Below are positions 1-5,760 of a stretch of DNA of 5,760 nucleotides, piece after piece. The notes beneath the pieces are model-generated. The model did not search any database and was not told the DNA's origin. It saw only the letters and a program-made list of their open reading frames with translations. Numbering within the stretch: the first letter of the stretch is position 1; the number at the start of each line of letters is the position of its first letter. Both the position numbers and the translations under genes were made by a program. The stretch comes from Candidatus Kapaibacterium sp. Its GTDB lineage: Bacteria > Bacteroidota > Ignavibacteria > Kapaibacteriales > UBA2268. The stretch is taken from assembly GCA_028691175.1 (NCBI GenBank), contig JAQUZU010000116.1, forward strand, positions 1 to 5,760, written 5' to 3'.

Positions 1-908
1 ATAGTTCCGTTCATATACTTTATGATTGGTTTATCGGTTACTTTCAGTGTGCAAAGTTGCGATTCAACTTCGGAATTAATCCATTCGGAAGAAGCATAAT
101 AATATATAGAATTCTTTGCAGAAGATATTTCATAGACGTATGTATTTCCGGAATCAAGTTTGAGCGGGTAAGAATCGAAATTCTCTTGCGAGAACTCTTT
201 AATGTTTAACTTAACCTCTAGCGGAGCTTTACCATGTGCCGTGATAGTGATTTTGTATTTCGAACCTTTCAGTACTGTGGCTTTTATTGGCTCAATTGTA
301 AGTGAAAAAGGGGCAGGCGGAAAAAAAGATTCCGAAAAATTTACTATTCTGTAAAGCGAAGCACCAAGTGTTGAACTAAAAATCGTAAAACACAGTATCG
401 CAAAAAAAAGCGTAGCCATAAAAAAATACAACGTTTTGCGTGGTTTTTGGCGGTCGATTATTACAGAAAAATCTTTTGGTAACGATTGCTCGGCAATGTC
501 GACAAATGCAGCAACTGCTAAATCTTTCGAAGTAACACTTGTGTCTAGTTCGTTTATTAACTCAATTGAATTACGTAATTTATCGTTGATGTCCGAATAA
601 AAATTTCCTACTCGTTCGGCAATAATTTCTTCTTTCGGCAAGTTGCGAATGCCAAGAAAACGTATAAATGCAGGATAAATCCAGATGAACGAGGTAGTAA
701 TACACGTCAAAAATATTATTCCGGCCAGAACGCTACGGAAAATTTCGTCGCCGAAAGCAAATGCTTCAAGCAAAGAAACAAGAAATACAACCAAAATTGT
801 AATTGCTGCGACGAGCAAGACGGCACTTGTCAAAATTATTCCGGATTCTTTTGCTCGTACGGATTTTATTTTTGAAATTATTTTGTCGTATAATTCTTTA
901 TAATTCAT
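1..908 (-). CDS. Large membrane protein, DUF4175-like, N-terminal 302 residues (3' end beyond window)
   Basis: The frame read down from the ATG at 908-906 has no stop through base 1, giving 302 residues of a longer protein. An in-frame TAG at 926-924 lies just upstream, and this is the only ATG after it. Membrane segments appear at about residues 23-48 (GIILTSAVLLVAAITILVVF), 58-80 and 158-182. After the third, about 200-292 looks like an extracytoplasmic beta-sandwich: a segment with TVLKGSKYKITITAHGKAPL, then YVYEI and IYYYASSEW, ending LKVTDKPIIKY. The stretch AERVGNFYSDINDKLRNSIE (98-117) between segments 2 and 3 resembles the 'iG..fp.i.DrL.na.eL' region I recall from DUF4175 proteins. 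That family usually has about 1,000 residues, with a long coiled-coil remainder, and no established function. The gene begins 21 bases after the DUF4159 stop, suggesting one operon. Family call is from recalled pattern, moderately sure; reality of the gene is secure. Confidence 0.82.
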   Translation of the reverse strand, partial: MNYKELYDKIISKIKSVRAKESGIILTSAVLLVAAITILVVFLVSLLEAFAFGDEIFRSVLAGIIFLTCITTSFIWIYPAFIRFLGIRNLPKEEIIAERVGNFYSDINDKLRNSIELINELDTSVTSKDLAVAAFVDIAEQSLPKDFSVIIDRQKPRKTLYFFMATLFFAILCFTIFSSTLGASLYRIVNFSESFFPPAPFSLTIEPIKATVLKGSKYKITITAHGKAPLEVKLNIKEFSQENFDSYPLKLDSGNTYVYEISSAKNSIYYYASSEWINSEVESQLCTLKVTDKPIIKYMNGT

Positions 909-929
909 AGAAATACATGCTTTCTACAT

Positions 930-1637
930 TTAGTTGGTTAATGCCCAAACAATTATGTTTACTCCCATTTTCAGGGACTTTTCCCGAGTATCTTCGGAAT
1001 CGTTGTGTACTTTAGAATCTGCCCAGCCGTCAGCGAGGTTGGTTTCAAAAGTATAAAAAACGCACAGACGTCCATTCGAAAACAGTCCGAGTCCTTGTGG
1101 ATTTTTCAGGTCGTGCTCGTGAATTTTCGGCAGTCCGTTTGGAAATTTAAAGTGGCAATTATATATTCCATGCGAAAACGGTAATTCCACAAACTCCTGC
1201 TCCGGAAATACTTTCTTTAATTCCTCGCGAATCGGATGGTCGATACCATAATCGTCATCTATGTAGAGAAAACCACCGTTTTCTAAATAAGCACGCAAAT
1301 TCCGTACTTCGCGATCAGTAAATTTTACGTTTCCGTGTCCTGTCAAAAATAGTATCGGAAAAGAGAAAAGATTATCCGACGATAAGTCTACAAATTCATA
1401 GACAGGGTCAATCGGAATATTTGTTGCTTTTGCCGTATATTCGAGCAAATTTACCTCCGATGACTGATCGTTATACCAATCGCCTCCACCGGAATACTTC
1501 ACGCGTGCGATTTTAAACGCACTCTGGTTACTGTCGCGCGCAGGTAATACGTTGCCGGCTATCGGCAAAATAAAGATAATTGCGGTAATCACGAACAAAT
1601 ACCGGATAATATTCATTTTTATTGTTTTTTGCTGCAT
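930..1637 (-). CDS. Secreted DUF4159 domain protein
   Basis: A 235-residue protein of unknown function. Residues 10-30 (IIRYLFVITAIIFILPIAGN) form a hydrophobic signal peptide or anchor, with possible cleavage after VLPA (31-34). Residues 41-234 match the DUF4159 pattern throughout: ARVKYSGGGDWYND (44-57), LTGHG (98-102), LRAYLENGGFLYIDDDYG (114-131), FPEQEF (144-149), FSHGIYN (154-160), PKIHEHD (170-176), GRLCVFYT (189-196), DGW (203-205) and MGVNIIVWAL (224-233). The domain fills the mature protein, so this is the compact stand-alone form rather than the C-terminal part of a longer membrane protein. The LTGHG and GGFLYIDDDYG motifs suggest a ThuA/class I amidotransferase-like fold; that is inference, and no catalytic activity is shown. 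Start choice is open: the ATG at 1637 overlaps rsmG by 19 bases after a purine-rich leader, while Met8 at 1616 lies 2 bases after the rsmG stop and gives a tidier signal peptide. Tight packing implies co-transcription with rsmG and the DUF4175-like gene. Confidence 0.93.
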   Translation of the reverse strand: MQQKTIKMNIIRYLFVITAIIFILPIAGNVLPARDSNQSAFKIARVKYSGGGDWYNDQSSEVNLLEYTAKATNIPIDPVYEFVDLSSDNLFSFPILFLTGHGNVKFTDREVRNLRAYLENGGFLYIDDDYGIDHPIREELKKVFPEQEFVELPFSHGIYNCHFKFPNGLPKIHEHDLKNPQGLGLFSNGRLCVFYTFETNLADGWADSKVHNDSEDTREKSLKMGVNIIVWALTN

Positions 1638-2290
1638 AGTAATATCTTTTTTTCTTCAGTTTTAAACCATGGGCAACCAATAATGTCAATCGCTGTTTCT
1701 TCGAATTTAAATGCCGGAAATGCGGCTTTTGCCTCGGCTATCTCTTCTGCAAGATTGCCCCCCTTTAGTAGAATCACTTTTCCTGATTCCTTCAAAAGAG
1801 GTTTGCTCCATTCAAGAAGACTTTTGGTTCTGGTAACAGCACGTGCAAAAACATAGTCGAAACTCTTTACTTTATCTTTTTCGGCATGTAATTCCTCGAC
1901 TCTGCAATTTCTTGCACTCAAGTGAATATTGCCGGTATGAGCGGCAAACATTGATGTCGCTTTAATTTTCTTTGCGATTGAATCTACCAATAAAAGGTGC
2001 AGATCCGGGCGTGCGATTGAAAGCGGAATACCCGGGAAACCTCCGCCTGTGCCAATATCAAGGCAATTCGCCCGTTGCTTTATGTCGATATACTTCAGAA
2101 TAGTCAGCGAATGAAGAAAATGATGCTCGTATATGTTCTCTAAGTCCTTGCGAGATATGAGGTTAATCTTATCATTCCAATATAGAAGTTCGTTATAAAA
2201 TCGCTCAAAAGCGGGCATCTGCTTCTTGTCGATGACGATATTGTTGATTGAACAGGTTGTCCAAAAATCTACCAGATCTATTTTTACCAT
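1619..2290 (-). CDS. rsmG: 16S rRNA (guanine527-N7)-methyltransferase RsmG
   Basis: This cytoplasmic enzyme uses S-adenosylmethionine to methylate N7 of G527 (E. coli numbering) in the 530 loop of 16S rRNA; in other bacteria its loss gives low-level streptomycin resistance. The 223 residues compare well with E. coli RsmG (about 207). Visible landmarks are the N-terminal helical part with YWNDKINLISRKD (37-49) and HHFLHSL (56-62), the SAM-binding loop LDIGTGGGFPGIPL (77-90), the second-strand acidic residue in LLVDSIAKK (100-108), the RNCRVEEL segment (127-134), and FDYVFARAV (144-152) followed by LLKESGKVILLKGG (165-178). No key residue is missing. The ATG at 2290 leaves a usual-length leader before the conserved core; no strong Shine-Dalgarno is seen, as is common in Bacteroidota relatives. 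It is the first gene after the terminator behind smc, and its stop overlaps or abuts the DUF4159 start. The older name is gidB; here it is not next to gidA/mnmG within view. Confidence 0.97.
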   Translation of the reverse strand: MVKIDLVDFWTTCSINNIVIDKKQMPAFERFYNELLYWNDKINLISRKDLENIYEHHFLHSLTILKYIDIKQRANCLDIGTGGGFPGIPLSIARPDLHLLLVDSIAKKIKATSMFAAHTGNIHLSARNCRVEELHAEKDKVKSFDYVFARAVTRTKSLLEWSKPLLKESGKVILLKGGNLAEEIAEAKAAFPAFKFEETAIDIIGCPWFKTEEKKILLCSKKQ

Positions 2291-2340
2291 TTATTATTCT
2301 ATCTTTGTTGTTTCAATTGATTACTAACGGTTTAAAAACG

Positions 2341-2371
2341 AAAAAGCGGCTAAAATGTTGTATTTTGCCGC
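2341..2371 (-). terminator. Rho-independent terminator after smc
   Basis: Read on the minus strand, GCGGC-AAAAT, a five-base loop ACAAC, then ATTTT-A-GCCGC form a 10-pair stem with one bulged A, directly followed by TTTTT (2345-2341). It starts 27 bases past the smc stop codon and about 50 bases before the rsmG start, so it should end the smc transcript and separate the two units. The + strand copy of the stem is also followed by AATTTTT (2372-2378), so the hairpin could work in both directions, though no + strand gene is present to need it. Confidence 0.82.
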
Positions 2372-2397
2372 AATTTTTCTATACTTTAATTGGTCGA

Positions 2398-5300
2398 TTA
2401 ATTTTCTGACAGCCGCACCGAAACTATTTTCGAGACACCTTTTTCTTGTTGTGTGATACCGTAAAGCGTATCGGCAGCCATCATGGTTTTTTTGTTGTGT
2501 GTTACCATAAGAAACTGCGTGTTCTCGCTGAATTCCTTAATCATGCCGAGAAATCTGTCGATATTCATATCGTCTAACGGTGCATCTACCTCGTCTAAAA
2601 TACAGAACGGACTTGGCTTTACCAAATAAATGCTAAATAGCAATGCTATTGCTGTCAAGGTCTTTTCGCCGGCAGAAAGCATTTCGATTGAGTGAGGCTT
2701 TTTGCCCGGTGGGGTCGCAATGATTTCGACGTCGCAGTCAAGAATGTTGTCGCCATTTAATTGCAGTTCAGATTCAGCTTCGGAATTAAACAGTTTTTTA
2801 AACAGCATTTGGAAATTATTGTTCACAACATCGAATGTCTGCAGGAATTTCTTTTCTGCCGTATTATTAATTTCAGAAATTGTTTCTTGCAAGGTTTTTT
2901 CAGAATCGGTTAAATCCTGTAACTGTTCTTGATAGAAACTATAGCGCTTGCTTTGAGTCTCGAATTCTTCAAGTGCCATGAAATTGACATTTCCGAGCTG
3001 CGATAATTTGTTTTTTAGTTCAGCAAGTTCTTCCTTTGCTTCTGGAATAGAGGCCAGTTCGATTGTGAATAAATCCGGATTTGCCAAATCGGTGTTAAAG
3101 TTTTCGGTTGCGCGTTCGGAGAGATTTTGTAGCGTGCCATTTATTCCGCTAATTTTAATTTCAAGTTGATGTTGCAGTTCCGTAACGCGTTCGTTATTCT
3201 TGCGTTTTAACGATAAGTCGTTGGAATATAATGTGATTTGCTCGTCTAAATTTTCTTTCTTTTCTGCCAATATTTCGCGTTGCGATTTTGCATCGTCGAA
3301 CTTTATGTTTAGGTTATTAAGTTCCAGCTCCGCCGCAGAAATTGTATCACTAATCAATGCAAGCCGCTTTGTATTTGCTTGAAGTTCGTTTTTCAGATTT
3401 TCGATTTTACCGCTTGTGTTCTGTACATCGCTTTTATTTCTTGCAATTTCCGCATTTGCCGCGGAGATTTGCGCATTGATTTTTATGCGGTTCATTTCTG
3501 CGAGTTTAAGTTCTTCTTCTTTTTTTCGCAAAGCAGTTTCGTTTTGATTTAATTTTGCTTTTATGGCATTTAACTCTTCTTTTGCAATGTTGAGTTTGCC
3601 TTCGAGTTCGTCAATTTCTTCGCCGATCGATTCTTCTTCGGAGTTCATGCCTTGAAGTTCTTCTTCGTAGCGTGCAGTATTTGTTTCGTATGCTTTTATA
3701 TTATTTGTCAGGGCATCGGATTTATAAGAAATTTGCTGTATAAACTGATCATTTTTTACTAATGCGGTTTCGGACTGCTTCAAAGCAGATGTTAAAACAC
3801 GCAAATCAATTTCGTCAAGTTCGGCTTTTGTCTGCTTTTGTTTTTCTTCGAGCGTCAGAATTGCAGCATTTAATGCTTCTATTTCGGAGCTAATTGCAAG
3901 TATTCGCTCGTGCTTTCCTACTGTCTGACCTTCTTTGTTTAAGACACTTCCACCACGAATATATCCGGATGAGCGAACAATTTCACCTTTCAGAGTAACT
4001 GCTACAGAGAATTTATTTTCCGATACTACACGTTGTGCCGTTGCAAAATCCTCGACTAAAACAGTGTCACTTAAGAGATTACGCAAGAAATTTCGAATAT
4101 CGTCATCTACGCGGACAAATTCGCTGATAATTCCGTAAGTATTGGGAATATTGTCTGTCGTTGCAGTCGGACGGGGAAGAGACGGAATACGGTTTCGGCA
4201 AATAAAGCCGACTTTTCCTTTATGATTTATTTGTAAGCCGGCGATTGCTTCCTCGGCGATTTCCGGTGTATCAACCAAGAATGAATAAGCAGTGCTTCCG
4301 AGTGCAGCCTCAATCGCGACGCGGAATTTCTCATCTGCACCGACCGCCTCAATCAAAAGCAATTTTTCTGCCGGTTTCCAATTGTTGCTGTTCAACAAAT
4401 ATTTTGCACTGTCATCTACATCGACTAAACTATTCAGGAAATTAAGCGAGGCACGTTTGGCATTTAATTCGTTCTTTTTTTCGGAAATAGAGTTTCGAAA
4501 ATCATCTAATGCTATTTTAAGTAAATTTTGTTTCTCGGTTGTAGTATTTAAGACATTTTCCGCATTTTTTTGAGCTTCTAATAATTGCGGACGTTGAGAT
4601 TCTGCTTCACTCTTCTGCGTTGTTAACGTATCGATTTCATCTCGAACCTTGTCTATTTCGGCATAACTGCGTTCTATCAGGCTTTCTAAGTTTATCTTTT
4701 TGTTCTGGTTTTTCAGAATAGTAGTTTTGAGTCCGTTCAGCGTGGTTTGAAGTCCCATCACGTCTTCATTCGCAAAGTTTGCATCTTGGCGTGTTTCTTT
4801 CAGTTCGTCGGCTACAGAGTTGCGTTCTTTACGAAGTATTTCGGTGGTTACATCGTTTTGCTCTTTTTCGACGGAGCATTCTTTCAAGCGGTTTTCCGCT
4901 GTTGCGATGTTTTCATCTGCCGTCATTGAGCGAACTTCTGTTTCGGTTATATCGCGTCCGATGCGTTCTTGTTCTTTTTCTACAGCATTATACTTTTCAT
5001 GTTCGACCGCAATATCTTTTATTTTTTGAGCAATATCTTTGTTGATAATGCTTTCTGTGTCGCGTGCGTGCTGATATTCTAAATCTGTGTCGTTTAGCGT
5101 AACAGCAAGTTTTTGTAATTGCTCTTCGGTCTCGGCAAGTTCTTTTTCTTGCTCCAATTTCTTTTGGACAACTGTGGCTATTTCTCGTTGCAACTGTTCG
5201 CCGGCAGATTGTTGAGTACGAAAATCTACTACTAAAATCGCAAGTTCGAGTTCTTTGTGTCGTTCGAGTAACTTGTTGTAGCGTTTTGTTTTGGAGGCTT

Positions 5301-5760
5301 GTCTCCCCAAAGAATTTACAAGTTTCTCAATTTCAGCAACAATATCCTTTACTCGTAACAAATCACCCTGAATATTCTGTAATTTTCGAGTTGCTTCTTT
5401 ACGACGCAATTTGAATTTATTTACCCCTGCGGCTTCTTCAATTAAATGCCGGCGTTCTTCCGGACGTCCGCTCAAAATTGCCTCAACCATTTTTAACTCA
5501 ATTACCGAATATGAATCTGAACCAAGTCCGGTATCCATAAACAAATCAAGAATATCGCGTAACCTGCATTTGGTGTTGTTAATCAAATATTCGCTTTCGC
5601 CGTCGCGGAAAATTCTGCGCGTAACTGTTACTTCCGAGTAGTCCGATGGAAGAATGCCCTTATTGTTTTGGATTACAATTGTTGCTTCTGCCATGCCAAG
5701 CGGTTTGCGGTCTTGTGTTCCGTTAAAAATGACGTTGTCCATTACTTCGGAGCGGAGCAC
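2398..5760 (-). CDS. smc: Chromosome segregation protein SMC, 5' end beyond window
   Basis: SMC dimerises at a hinge and, with ScpA/ScpB, extrudes and organises chromosomal DNA using ATP. The visible 1,120 residues begin inside the N-terminal ATPase lobe. The first codon, GTG, is internal valine rather than a start: VLRSEVMDNVIFNGTQDRKP aligns with the SMC region near B. subtilis Arg57, so about 50-60 residues including Walker A lie beyond the edge, for a normal total near 1,175. In order: rest of the N lobe with PEERRHLIEEAAGVNKFKLR (100-119); first coiled coil about 150-440; hinge about 445-610 ending GYIRGGS (599-605); second coiled coil about 615-915; GNVNFMALEEFE (923-934); signature LSAGEKTLTAIALLF (1028-1042); Walker B PFCILDEVDAPLDDMN (1051-1066); H-loop VTHNKKTM (1086-1093); terminal GVSKIVSVRL. 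Odd points are ELK where the Q-loop GQG normally stands (YSVIELKM, 84-91) and LSAGE for LSGGE. Length and two intact coils exclude MukB, RecN and Rad50. The gene ends at its own terminator. Confidence 0.98.
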   Translation of the reverse strand: MLRSEVMDNVIFNGTQDRKPLGMAEATIVIQNNKGILPSDYSEVTVTRRIFRDGESEYLINNTKCRLRDILDLFMDTGLGSDSYSVIELKMVEAILSGRPEERRHLIEEAAGVNKFKLRRKEATRKLQNIQGDLLRVKDIVAEIEKLVNSLGRQASKTKRYNKLLERHKELELAILVVDFRTQQSAGEQLQREIATVVQKKLEQEKELAETEEQLQKLAVTLNDTDLEYQHARDTESIINKDIAQKIKDIAVEHEKYNAVEKEQERIGRDITETEVRSMTADENIATAENRLKECSVEKEQNDVTTEILRKERNSVADELKETRQDANFANEDVMGLQTTLNGLKTTILKNQNKKINLESLIERSYAEIDKVRDEIDTLTTQKSEAESQRPQLLEAQKNAENVLNTTTEKQNLLKIALDDFRNSISEKKNELNAKRASLNFLNSLVDVDDSAKYLLNSNNWKPAEKLLLIEAVGADEKFRVAIEAALGSTAYSFLVDTPEIAEEAIAGLQINHKGKVGFICRNRIPSLPRPTATTDNIPNTYGIISEFVRVDDDIRNFLRNLLSDTVLVEDFATAQRVVSENKFSVAVTLKGEIVRSSGYIRGGSVLNKEGQTVGKHERILAISSEIEALNAAILTLEEKQKQTKAELDEIDLRVLTSALKQSETALVKNDQFIQQISYKSDALTNNIKAYETNTARYEEELQGMNSEEESIGEEIDELEGKLNIAKEELNAIKAKLNQNETALRKKEEELKLAEMNRIKINAQISAANAEIARNKSDVQNTSGKIENLKNELQANTKRLALISDTISAAELELNNLNIKFDDAKSQREILAEKKENLDEQITLYSNDLSLKRKNNERVTELQHQLEIKISGINGTLQNLSERATENFNTDLANPDLFTIELASIPEAKEELAELKNKLSQLGNVNFMALEEFETQSKRYSFYQEQLQDLTDSEKTLQETISEINNTAEKKFLQTFDVVNNNFQMLFKKLFNSEAESELQLNGDNILDCDVEIIATPPGKKPHSIEMLSAGEKTLTAIALLFSIYLVKPSPFCILDEVDAPLDDMNIDRFLGMIKEFSENTQFLMVTHNKKTMMAADTLYGITQQEKGVSKIVSVRLSEN

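Noticed and set aside
685..903. 72-codon + strand reading frame
   Set aside because: Lies antisense to the start of the DUF4175-like gene, whose minus-strand frame has membrane segments and a recognisable pattern; the + product has no family features.
2296..2301. TAGAAT on the minus strand as a -10 box for rsmG
   Set aside because: It is only 5 bases from the ATG, and the TTGAAA upstream is 9 bases away, far too close for a sigma-70 spacing. The rsmG promoter cannot be placed with confidence.
4245..5045. Several overlapping + strand frames of 60-93 codons inside smc
   Set aside because: They are antisense to the hinge and coiled-coil coding region, overlap one another in different frames and have low-complexity Ser/Phe-rich products, as expected from the complement of Glu/Lys-rich coil codons.
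2600..5300. Repeated ttctt/gaa-type patterns suggesting a tandem repeat
   Set aside because: They reflect Glu, Lys and Gln codons of the coiled coils and show no fixed unit length or exact copies.
5485..5520. Frameshift or sequence error explaining the missing Q-loop glutamine
   Set aside because: The flanking residues DTGLGSDSYSVI and PEERRHLIEEAAG are in the same frame at the expected spacing, so a substitution is simpler than an error.
5758..5760. GTG at the window edge as the start of smc
   Set aside because: It translates as valine in the middle of the conserved N-terminal ATPase lobe; Walker A must lie upstream, so the gene is cut by the window and not truncated in nature.

Overview
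The window carries four genes, all read on the minus strand, and every base except about 130 is coding. From upstream to downstream (right to left) the order is smc, rsmG, a secreted DUF4159 protein, and a large membrane protein of the DUF4175 type. smc loses its start at the right edge and the DUF4175-like gene loses its end at the left edge.

The organism looks like a member of the Bacteroidota/Chlorobiota (Ignavibacteria, Kapabacteria) assemblage. The DNA is AT-rich, Shine-Dalgarno signals are weak or absent, the SMC protein has a Q-loop region reading YSVIELKM instead of the usual YSIIGQG type, and DUF4159 and DUF4175 genes lie side by side. This placement is inference from recalled family traits; no marker here fixes a genus.

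Region by region: 5760-2398 is the SMC chromosome-organising ATPase, lacking only about 50-60 N-terminal residues that would hold Walker A. 2397-2291 is the only real intergenic gap and holds a convincing Rho-independent terminator hairpin. 2290-1619 is the 16S rRNA G527 methyltransferase RsmG. 1637-930 is a signal-peptide-bearing DUF4159 protein that overlaps the end of rsmG by 19 bases, or starts 2 bases after it if the second Met is used. 908-1 is an open reading frame of 302 codons encoding three membrane segments and the start of an extracytoplasmic region, probably the head of a DUF4175 protein.

rsmG, the DUF4159 gene and the DUF4175-like gene are packed tightly enough to be one transcript, separated from smc by the terminator. 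smc and rsmG are housekeeping genes. The two envelope proteins are the least understood part, and the DUF4159/DUF4175 pair is the best candidate for an undescribed system. I see no mobile element, CRISPR array, tRNA or rRNA.
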